Source: Thiomargarita sp. (GTDB taxonomy: Bacteria > Pseudomonadota > Gammaproteobacteria > Beggiatoales > Beggiatoaceae). From it: a DNA stretch of 7,431 bases. Positions 1 through 5,865 of this stretch are shown piece by piece. Each line of letters begins with the position of its first letter. Position 1 is the first letter of the stretch. The translations under genes and the position numbers were made by a program. The notes beneath the pieces were generated by a model that ran no database searches, was not told the DNA's origin, and saw nothing but the letters and a program-made list of their open reading frames with translations. The stretch covers positions 1 through 7,431 of the forward strand of contig DAOVZS010000103.1 of assembly GCA_030635005.1 (NCBI GenBank). The letters are read 5' to 3'.

Positions 1-768
1 CAAATTATTATTAATGCGTTAGACAAGCATCATCAGATTGAAATTTCCGCATTATCCGATCGTTTTGGTTTAACAGAAATCTTGAAAACGCACAAAGATA
101 ATCAATTTCAAGTATCCCTTTTGTACTATTTTGGCGTTTTAACCTTTAATGGCTATAATAAAAGCGGTGAAATGATTTTAAAGATACCCAATTTGGTCGT
201 ACAAAAATTGTATCTTGAACGGATACAAGAAATGATGTTACCTGATTTTCAGGAAAAAGATAATGCAATAAGCTTGGCGAAATCATTTTATCAAACAGGT
301 AATCTACAGCCTTTATGTGATTTTTTAGAACAAAACAGTTTCAAAGTGTTTGATAATAGAGATTATCGGTGGACAAATGAATTTACGATTAAAACCGTTT
401 TTCTCACCGTACTTTTTAATGATACCTTTTATCTCATGGATTCTGAAACACCGTTAGGCAGAACGTATGCCGATTTAACGATGATTATTCGTCCTGATAT
501 GCGACAATATGAATTGTTAGATTTTTTAATTGAATTTAAATATGTCAGTTTGAAAAAAATCGCCTTAAGCGGTGAACAATTAAAAAAAATGACCTCTGCT
601 GAACTGCAACTGTTAGCACCAGTTAAAGAAAAATTAGCAGAAGCCAAAAAGCAATTAAAAACGTATCAAACACGTTTGCATACGCATTATGGTGACAAAT
701 TACGATTACGGACATATAGTATTGTGGCTATTGGTTATGAACGCTTGATAGTATGTGATATGGTTTGA
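1..768 (+). CDS. AAA-ATPase-like / PD-(D/E)XK nuclease family protein, 3' part only
   Basis: The frame is open from base 1 to the TGA at 766-768, so this is the C-terminal 255 residues of a gene starting outside the window. A TTG at 82 sits in mid-frame and is not a convincing start. The visible part matches the end of the AAA-ATPase-like plus PD-(D/E)XK family (DUF1703-type). A segment containing SLLYYFGVLTF and LKIPN is typical of the linker after the ATPase domain. The nuclease-like core follows: Glu at 445-447 (MDSE), Asp at 472-474 (TYADL), then IEFK with Glu at 532-534 and Lys at 538-540, which fits the D...ExK metal-binding pattern. The ATPase Walker motifs would lie upstream and cannot be checked. 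Members are often multicopy accessory genes in filamentous sulfur bacteria and Bacteroidetes, and their role is not settled. The family call is fairly firm; activity is inferred. Confidence 0.75.
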   Translation, partial: QIIINALDKHHQIEISALSDRFGLTEILKTHKDNQFQVSLLYYFGVLTFNGYNKSGEMILKIPNLVVQKLYLERIQEMMLPDFQEKDNAISLAKSFYQTGNLQPLCDFLEQNSFKVFDNRDYRWTNEFTIKTVFLTVLFNDTFYLMDSETPLGRTYADLTMIIRPDMRQYELLDFLIEFKYVSLKKIALSGEQLKKMTSAELQLLAPVKEKLAEAKKQLKTYQTRLHTHYGDKLRLRTYSIVAIGYERLIVCDMV

Positions 769-840
769 ATCAGATAAAAAAATCATACATCATATATATG
801 ATATTTCCTCGTTCCCAAGCAGAATGTTCAGAATAAAGGC

Positions 841-864
841 ACAGGCACAAACACAGGCACAAAC
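841..864. repeat. Two tandem copies of a 12-bp direct repeat
   Basis: ACAGGCACAAAC occurs twice back to back (841-852 and 853-864), flanked by partial matches (AAGGC before, ACAACA after). It lies in the non-coding stretch between the nuclease-like gene and rluB. It could be a small slippage-prone repeat or part of the larger interspersed element that follows. No function can be assigned. Confidence 0.7.
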
Positions 865-881
865 ACAACAAATATAGCCTA

Positions 882-925
882 GCCCTGAAAGGGCGACATA
901 TATCAGCCTGGGGCAGCGCCCTAGG
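882..925. repeat. GC-rich palindromic element, two adjacent hairpins
   Basis: Two hairpins sit close together in otherwise AT-rich intergenic DNA. The first, 882-894, pairs GCCCT with AGGGC around a GAA loop. The second, 907-925, pairs eight bases (one G-T wobble) around a three-base loop: CCTGGGGCAGCGCCCTAGG. The arrangement resembles interspersed palindromic (REP-like) elements seen in intergenic regions of many bacterial genomes. A near-copy of the second hairpin lies at 976-994. Function (mRNA end protection, termination or a passive repeat) is unknown. Confidence 0.6.
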
Positions 926-971
926 TAGGGAGGGATTATTTGATTGAATTTAGCTACTATGTCTCTGAAAT

Positions 972-998
972 GAATCCAGGGGCATCGCCCTTGGATTT
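972..998 (-). terminator. Stem-loop downstream of rluB, possible terminator and second copy of the palindrome
   Basis: Bases 974-983 pair with 987-996 around an ATC loop (one G-T wobble at 979-991), and the stem can extend to 972-998. It begins about 27 bp past the rluB stop on the minus strand. On the minus strand it is followed by TTCATTTCAG, only a weak U-tract. On the plus strand it is followed by TTATTTTG, so it could end transcripts from either side. It is also a 16-of-19 match to the hairpin at 907-925. Structure is clear; the terminator role is inferred. Confidence 0.4.
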
Positions 999-1024
999 AT
1001 TTTGAAATGGATGTGTGTAAGATT

Positions 1025-1819
1025 TTAATAAACAGGGACACGTCGTCGCTGTTTTTTAACGGTAGATGTTGTTCCTTTTAAATCCACTGAGCTTAAAAGT
1101 TCTTTTTGAAGAACACTTTCCAATTCCATATGATGTCCAGCACGTAATCTACTGGGTAACAGAATAGGTCCAAAACGTATTCTGATTAAACGACTCACCG
1201 TCACGCCTTGAGATTCCCATAAACGTTTGACTTCATGTTTACGTCCTTCACTCAACATGACGTGGTACCAATGATTGGCACCGCTGCCCCCTGCATCTGT
1301 GATTTTTTGAAAATGTGCCTTCCCATCCTCTAGCATCACACCTGCACGTAAGCGTTTTAGCATGTTTTGATCGACATTGCCTAAAATACGAACAGCATAT
1401 TCACGTTCTATCGTATAAGACGGGTGCATTAAACGATGGGCTAATTCTCCATCGGTGGTGAGCAATAATATACCCGCTGTATTTAAATCTAAACGACCCA
1501 CACTGATCCAACGTCCTTGTTTTGTATGCGGTAAATGTTCAAATATGGTCGCACGTCCTTCAGGATCATGACGTGTACATACCTCCCCCACAGGTTTGTG
1601 ATAACATAAGACTTGTCTAGGAGGAATTTCTAAAAGGGATAAGCGCAGTTGACGCCCATTAACACGGATTTTATCGCTACTATTAACACGATCACCAATA
1701 ATCGCCTTCTGGAGATTGACCTGTATGCGCCCTTCACGAATCCAATCTTCTATTTGTCTCCGTGACCCTAAACCAGCACGTGCTAATACTTTTTGTAATT
1801 TTTCAGTCGGAAGTGGCAT
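1025..1819 (-). CDS. rluB: 23S rRNA pseudouridine synthase, RluB type
   Basis: The 264-residue protein begins with an S4 RNA-binding domain (about residues 5-55, KLQKVLARAGLGSRR) followed by an RsuA/RluB-type pseudouridine synthase domain. The HKPVG motif is near residue 75, the RluB-like CTRHDPEGRATIFEHLP follows, and the catalytic motif GRLDLNTAG carries the nucleophilic Asp at residue 111. The family converts a uridine in the peptidyl-transferase region of 23S rRNA (U2605 in E. coli) to pseudouridine. Length is slightly below E. coli RluB (291) because the basic tail (KKQRRR) is short. The ATG lies inside the end of the cbbR-like gene (17-bp overlap) and has no clear Shine-Dalgarno, so translation is probably coupled. 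RsuA or RluF are less likely given the DPEGR segment. Confidence 0.93.
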   Translation of the reverse strand: MPLPTEKLQKVLARAGLGSRRQIEDWIREGRIQVNLQKAIIGDRVNSSDKIRVNGRQLRLSLLEIPPRQVLCYHKPVGEVCTRHDPEGRATIFEHLPHTKQGRWISVGRLDLNTAGILLLTTDGELAHRLMHPSYTIEREYAVRILGNVDQNMLKRLRAGVMLEDGKAHFQKITDAGGSGANHWYHVMLSEGRKHEVKRLWESQGVTVSRLIRIRFGPILLPSRLRAGHHMELESVLQKELLSSVDLKGTTSTVKKQRRRVPVY

Positions 1820-2720
1820 TTTTTTGTATGATGTTACGAGCGTTATTTAACAAAAATTCTAAAAATGTACGTGCTACCAAAGATAATTTTTTATCATTCA
1901 AATGGGCAACATACCAATGACGTTTCAAGGGAAAATTCTCAACATCTAACATTTTAATCGTGCCAGCTGCTAATTCAGAAATCACCGCTTGTTGCGATAA
2001 TACCGACACGCCTAATCCAGCTATTACCGCTTGTTTCATCGCCTCACTGCTGCCTAATTCAATATTACTTTTCAATTCTAAATCATAAATTGCAAAGCAA
2101 CGTTCCATGGCCATACGGGTTCCTGATCCCACTTCTCGTAGTAAAATGGTTTCTTCTGCTAATCGTGTCAAAGAAATGTTCGTTTGACCAACAAGTGGAT
2201 GATTAGGAGGCGCGACAACAATTAATGGATTTTCCAAAAATTTGTGGGGCGTCACATGTAAATGTTCAGGTATTTGCCCCATAATCACCAAATCTTCTTC
2301 ATTACTGGCCAAACGTGCTAATACACTTTTACGATTCGTCACGTTAAGGCTCAGATGAACATCGGGATAAAGGTCTAAAAACGCTTTGAATAAAAGCGGT
2401 GTAAAATAAGTCGCAGTAGTCACCACAGACAATTTTAATTGTCCTTTGATGGTATTTTGTAACTCATTCAAAGAAATTTCTAAAGCAGCGATACGGGCAA
2501 ACAGATCTTCACATGCTAAGAATAATTCACGTCCTGCATCAGTGAGAAATATTCTTTTGCCGACTTGTTCAAACAAAGACATGCCAACATGCCCTTCTAA
2601 TTGTTTGATTTGTATTGACACAGCAGGTTGTGTTAAACATAATTCAGCTGCAGCACGCGTAAAACTTAAATGTTGTGCCACTGCTTTAAATAATGTTAAT
2701 TGGCGTAAAGTCATGTGCAT
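1803..2720 (-). CDS. cbbR: LysR-family transcriptional regulator, CbbR type
   Basis: This is a LysR regulator of about 305 residues. The N-terminal winged helix-turn-helix spans roughly residues 3-62 (MTLRQLTLFKAVAQ, then SFTRAAAELCLTQPAVS, ending in FLTDAGREL). The effector-binding domain follows, with VVTTATYFTPLL, NRKSVLARLASNEEDLVIMGQ and GSGTRMAMERCF, which are characteristic of CbbR. CbbR proteins activate cbb operons in response to Calvin-cycle metabolites. It is transcribed divergently from cbbL across about 95 bp, the classic arrangement for a LysR regulator and its target. Three starts are possible: TTG at 2723, ATG at 2720 and ATG at 2714. A GAGG about 12 bases upstream favours the 2720 or 2723 start, while family alignment would allow 2714. 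The 3' end overlaps rluB, so both are probably co-transcribed. Confidence 0.9.
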   Translation of the reverse strand: MHMTLRQLTLFKAVAQHLSFTRAAAELCLTQPAVSIQIKQLEGHVGMSLFEQVGKRIFLTDAGRELFLACEDLFARIAALEISLNELQNTIKGQLKLSVVTTATYFTPLLFKAFLDLYPDVHLSLNVTNRKSVLARLASNEEDLVIMGQIPEHLHVTPHKFLENPLIVVAPPNHPLVGQTNISLTRLAEETILLREVGSGTRMAMERCFAIYDLELKSNIELGSSEAMKQAVIAGLGVSVLSQQAVISELAAGTIKMLDVENFPLKRHWYVAHLNDKKLSLVARTFLEFLLNNARNIIQKNATSD

Positions 2721-2723
2721 CAA

Positions 2724-2814
2724 AACTTAAAGCCTCATAAATTGGGTTTAAAATTAATTAGATAGATAAACAATTACTATTATATACCATTAGCAAATTT
2801 TATAACAAGATATT
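2724..2814. promoter_or_regulatory. Divergent cbbR/cbbL control region with phased TTA triplets
   Basis: This 91-bp AT-rich spacer must hold the promoters of both cbbR (minus) and cbbL (plus). TTA triplets at 2780-2782, 2790-2792 and 2800-2802 are each separated by exactly seven bases, giving two overlapping copies of the TNA-N7-TNA pattern described for CbbR operators. TATAAC at 2801-2806 could act as a -10 box for cbbL, but no good -35 sits 16-18 bp upstream. In DNA this AT-rich, TTA spacing can arise by chance. The regulatory role is well supported by gene orientation; the exact sites are tentative. Confidence 0.5.
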
Positions 2815-4203
2815 GTGTCAAATAAAAGTTATCAAGCTGGGATTAAAAAATATCGTGAAACGTATTGGACGCCTGAATATACGCCCAAGGCAACCGATCT
2901 CATTGCCTGTTTTAAGATCTTGCCTCAAACAGGCATGTCACGTGAAGAGACCGCTGCTGCGGTGGCTGCCGAGTCTTCGACAGCCACTTGGACCAGTGTA
3001 TGGACTGAGCAACTCACAGATTTAGAACGGTATAAAGGTCGTGCGTATCGGATTGAAATCGTGCCTAATGATGAGGCGTATTTTTATGCTTTTGTCGCCT
3101 ATCCTATTGATTTGTTTGAAGAAGGATCAGTGATCAGCGTACTCACCACTTTAATCAGTAATATATTTGGATTTAAAGCGTTACGTTCCTTACGCTTAGA
3201 AGATGTGCGTTTTCCACTGTCTTATGTGATGACGTGTGGGGGCCCTCCTAACGGTATTCAAGTTGAACGTGACAAGATGAATAAGTATGGACGTAGTTTA
3301 CTGGGATGTAGTATTAGGCCAAAATCAGGCTTATCTGCTAAAAATTATGGACGTGTGGTGTATGAATGTTTGAGAGGGGGCTTGGATTTCACTAAAGATG
3401 ACAAAAGTATCAGTTCTCAACCCTTCATGCGCTGGCGTCATCGTTTTGAATTTGTCATGGCTGCTACCCAAAAAGCGGCGACTGAAACGGGAGAATGTAA
3501 AGGACATTATTTAAATGTCACCGCCTCAACACCCGAAGAAATGTATAAACGGGCTGAATTTGCGAAAGACTTGGGGGCAACGATTATCATGCATGACTAT
3601 CTGATGGGCGGATTATGTGCCAATACAGGATTAGCCAATTGGTGTCGTGATAATGGTATGCTATTACATGTTCACCGCACAATGCATGCTGTGATAGATC
3701 GTAATCCTTATCATGGTATCCATTTTCGCGTATTAGCCAAAGTGTTGCGTTTATCAGGCGGTGATCATTTACATATTGGGACAGGAATATGCCCTTTAAA
3801 AAGTGATCGCCGCATGACTTTGGGTATTATTGATATATTGCGTGAACAATCAATTACCTCAAATCGTGAACATGGCATTATGTTTGATCAAGAATGGGGC
3901 GGTATGCCGGGTGTGTTTCCAGTCGCTTATGGCGGAATTCATATTTGGCATATTCCAACCTTAGTGTCTATTTTCGGTGATGATGCGGTATTTCACTTTG
4001 GAGGGGGAACTTTAGGGCATCCTTGGGGCAGTGCAGCAGGAGCGACTGCTAATCGTGTTGCATTAGAAGCCAGTGTTGAAGCCCGTAATCAAGGGGCTGA
4101 CTTAGAAAAAGACAGTACTGACATCTTAACACATGCTGCACAACACAGCCCTGAACTGAAAAAAGCAATGACGACTTGGAAAGATTCTTTAATTTCTCAA
4201 TAA
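2815..4203 (+). CDS. cbbL: Form I RuBisCO large-subunit homologue with a substituted active site (probable RuBisCO-like protein)
   Basis: The 462-residue protein is a green-type Form I (IA-like) large subunit. It aligns with spinach RbcL at a constant offset of 7 at every anchor from residue 53 to 397. Retained (spinach numbering): E60, T65, W66, N123, K177, the carbamylation site K201, D203, H292, H294, R295, H298, H327, G380, G381, G403 and G404. Replaced: K175 by Arg (residue 168, AGG at 3316-3318), Mg2+ ligand E204 by Lys (residue 197, 3403-3405), loop-6 K334 by Pro (residue 327, 3859-3861) and S379 by Tyr (residue 372, 3928-3930). The C-terminus stops after TTWKDSLISQ and lacks the usual tail over loop 6. 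Start is GTG with only a weak AAGA upstream. Normal RuBP carboxylation is therefore unlikely (inference). The frame is intact, and cbbS follows 7 bp later. The symbol reflects homology, not proven activity. Confidence 0.93.
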   Translation: MSNKSYQAGIKKYRETYWTPEYTPKATDLIACFKILPQTGMSREETAAAVAAESSTATWTSVWTEQLTDLERYKGRAYRIEIVPNDEAYFYAFVAYPIDLFEEGSVISVLTTLISNIFGFKALRSLRLEDVRFPLSYVMTCGGPPNGIQVERDKMNKYGRSLLGCSIRPKSGLSAKNYGRVVYECLRGGLDFTKDDKSISSQPFMRWRHRFEFVMAATQKAATETGECKGHYLNVTASTPEEMYKRAEFAKDLGATIIMHDYLMGGLCANTGLANWCRDNGMLLHVHRTMHAVIDRNPYHGIHFRVLAKVLRLSGGDHLHIGTGICPLKSDRRMTLGIIDILREQSITSNREHGIMFDQEWGGMPGVFPVAYGGIHIWHIPTLVSIFGDDAVFHFGGGTLGHPWGSAAGATANRVALEASVEARNQGADLEKDSTDILTHAAQHSPELKKAMTTWKDSLISQ

Positions 4204-4206
4204 GGA
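4202..4206 (+). promoter_or_regulatory. Ribosome binding site for cbbS
   Basis: AAGGA overlaps the cbbL TAA stop. It lies 4 bases before the ATG at 4211 and 10 bases before a second in-frame ATG at 4217. The spacing slightly favours 4217, which would shorten the protein by two residues. The position indicates translational coupling of cbbL and cbbS. Confidence 0.5.
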
Positions 4207-4210
4207 TTTA

Positions 4211-4570
4211 ATGAACATGGGTGACATACAATATTACCAATCTAGCTTAAGTGATCCCAATAGTCGCAAGCTTGAAACCTTTTCTTATTTGCCAGAAATG
4301 AATAATGACGGTTTAATCAAGCAAATTCAATATATTTTAAACCAAGGCTGGTATCCCATGATTGAATATACAGAACCTGAACATGCCAGCGATCATTATT
4401 GGTATATGTGGAAATTACCCATGTTTGGTGAAACAGATGCAGAGAAAATTCTAGCAGAAGCGACAGCATGCCATAAGATCCACACAGCACATCACATACG
4501 TTTAGTGGCTTATGATCATTACAAACAAACGCAAACGGTCATGATAGTGATTTTTCGGGGCATGATGTGA
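4211..4570 (+). CDS. cbbS: RuBisCO small subunit, Form IA type
   Basis: The 119-residue protein is a well-conserved Form I small subunit. The N-terminal SSLSDPNSRKLETFSYLPEM matches the Form IA consensus. The core has GWYPMIEYTEPE and DHYWYMWKLPMFGETDAE, followed by ILAEATACHK and a C-terminal VRLVAYDHYKQTQ-like segment (here IRLVAYDHYKQTQ) ending in IFRGMM. Small subunits cap the L8 core to give the L8S8 hexadecamer in the cytoplasm or carboxysome. Unlike its large-subunit partner it shows no obvious degeneration, which suggests the complex is still assembled. An alternative ATG two codons downstream is possible. The 3' flank is T-rich (TTTTTCATTTTT) but has no hairpin, so I do not call a terminator. 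Neither cbbQ/cbbO nor carboxysome genes follow. Confidence 0.95.
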   Translation: MNMGDIQYYQSSLSDPNSRKLETFSYLPEMNNDGLIKQIQYILNQGWYPMIEYTEPEHASDHYWYMWKLPMFGETDAEKILAEATACHKIHTAHHIRLVAYDHYKQTQTVMIVIFRGMM

Positions 4571-4621
4571 TTTTTCATTTTTGAATATTTTATTATATAT
4601 ATATATAAAAGAGAGATTATT

Positions 4622-5833
4622 ATGAGTTTAATTCGTCCTTTTGCCGCCTTACGTCCGAAATCTGAATACGCAGCAGATGTGATTGCACCGCCTTATGATG
4701 TCCTGAATACTGAAGAAGCACGGTTACGGGCTGCAGGAAAACCGTGGAGTTTTTTGCATATTTCTAAACCCGAAATTGATTTACCCCCTGAAACTGATCC
4801 CCATAGTGATGCGGTGTATGCTAAAGGAACAGAAAATCTACAAAAAATGCTGACAGCAGGTATTTTAAAACAAGATGATCAGGAACATTATTATCTTTAT
4901 CGTTTAATTATGGGGCAGCATCAACAAATTGGATTAGTGGCTGTCGCCAATGTAGAAGATTATAATCGTAATCGCATTCGTAAACACGAATTAACACGTC
5001 CTGAAAAAGAAGATGATAGGGTACATCACATGGAAGCCCTTAATGCACAAACAGGTCCTGTTTTTTTAAGTTATAAACAAAATCCTGTCATTAATACCCT
5101 TGTTGAGACTGTCATACAGCAGCCCCCTGAAGTCAATTTGACCGCAGATGATGGCATACAACATAGCCTATGGGTAGTCGATAATCCTAAAGATATCGAA
5201 AGCATTACGCAGACCTTTGAGGCCATGCCCTGTATTTACATTGCTGATGGACATCACCGCTCTGCAGCAGCGTCACGTGTTGCCAAAAAACGGGATGCTA
5301 CAAGCCCAGCCGCTTATTTTCTCACGGTCATTTTCCCCGATGATCAAATGCAAATCCTTGATTATAATAGAGTAGTGAAAGATTTAAATGGATTATCGCC
5401 AGCAGATTTTCTCACACGTGTCACCCAAAATTTTGACGTGACTTCAAGTGAGACTGCTGCCAAACCCCAAAAAAGTGGTACATTTGGCATGTATCTTGAC
5501 GGACATTGGTATTACCTTCAATGCAAAACCATCTCTTCCGATGATCCCGTCACAGGTTTAGATGTCAGTGTATTAACCAGCGAACTGTTAGATCCCATAT
5601 TAGGGATTCGCAATTTACGTCGTGATACCCGTATTGATTTTGTGGGCGGAATGCGTGGATTAGGCGAATTAGAAAAACGGGTGAATAGTGGAGAAATGGC
5701 GGTGGCTTTTGCACTCTATCCTATTACAATGCCTGCATTAATGGCGGTTGCTGATGCTGGCAAACAAATGCCCCCTAAAACAACGTGGTTTGAACCAAAA
5801 CTGGCGGATGGATTGGTATCACATTTACTGTAA
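4622..5833 (+). CDS. DUF1015 family protein (possible SerK-like kinase)
   Basis: The 403-residue protein is full length for DUF1015. The N-terminus has RPFAALRPKSEYAADVIAPPYDVL, and a central block at about residues 114-134 runs from YNRNRIRKHELTRP to EDDRVHH. The family signature ADGHHRSAAA is at 208-217. No signal peptide or membrane segment is visible, so it should be cytoplasmic. The family resembles ParB-fold free-serine kinases such as archaeal SerK, which make O-phosphoserine; catalytic activity of this protein is not shown. It follows cbbS after 51 bp that contain a 14-base TA run, with AGAGA 7-9 bases before the ATG. It could be co-transcribed with cbbLS or have its own promoter. If it is a serine kinase, it would connect the RuBisCO product 3-phosphoglycerate with serine metabolism, but this is conjecture. 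Confidence 0.85.
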   Translation: MSLIRPFAALRPKSEYAADVIAPPYDVLNTEEARLRAAGKPWSFLHISKPEIDLPPETDPHSDAVYAKGTENLQKMLTAGILKQDDQEHYYLYRLIMGQHQQIGLVAVANVEDYNRNRIRKHELTRPEKEDDRVHHMEALNAQTGPVFLSYKQNPVINTLVETVIQQPPEVNLTADDGIQHSLWVVDNPKDIESITQTFEAMPCIYIADGHHRSAAASRVAKKRDATSPAAYFLTVIFPDDQMQILDYNRVVKDLNGLSPADFLTRVTQNFDVTSSETAAKPQKSGTFGMYLDGHWYYLQCKTISSDDPVTGLDVSVLTSELLDPILGIRNLRRDTRIDFVGGMRGLGELEKRVNSGEMAVAFALYPITMPALMAVADAGKQMPPKTTWFEPKLADGLVSHLL

Positions 5834-5865
5834 TCTGATAAAAAAAGAGGCTATTAATAACAACC

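Noticed and set aside
429..647. Minus-strand open frame inside the nuclease-like gene
   Set aside because: It is fully antisense to a frame with clear family motifs, has no recognisable domain and no ribosome site. It is a shadow.
841..894. Possible CRISPR-like repeats
   Set aside because: There are only two tandem 12-bp copies without spacers, so it is a simple direct repeat.
2446..2730. Plus-strand open frame antisense to cbbR
   Set aside because: It lies opposite the helix-turn-helix coding region of cbbR, and its Cys/Asn-rich translation resembles no known protein.
2813..3025. Open frame overlapping the start of cbbL in another frame
   Set aside because: The RuBisCO frame is unambiguous here from the first residues; the alternative has no homology.
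3316..3930. Sequencing errors as the cause of the RuBisCO substitutions
   Set aside because: Four separate core positions are changed in frame with no indels, the Lys-to-Pro change needs several base changes, and neighbouring loop residues differ too. Errors are unlikely but not fully excluded for the single-base changes.
4581..4609. Promoter-like TTGAAT, 17-bp spacer, TATAAA before the DUF1015 gene
   Set aside because: The boxes fit sigma-70, but transcription would begin at about 4616, after the likely ribosome site at 4611-4615. In such AT-rich DNA the match is probably chance.
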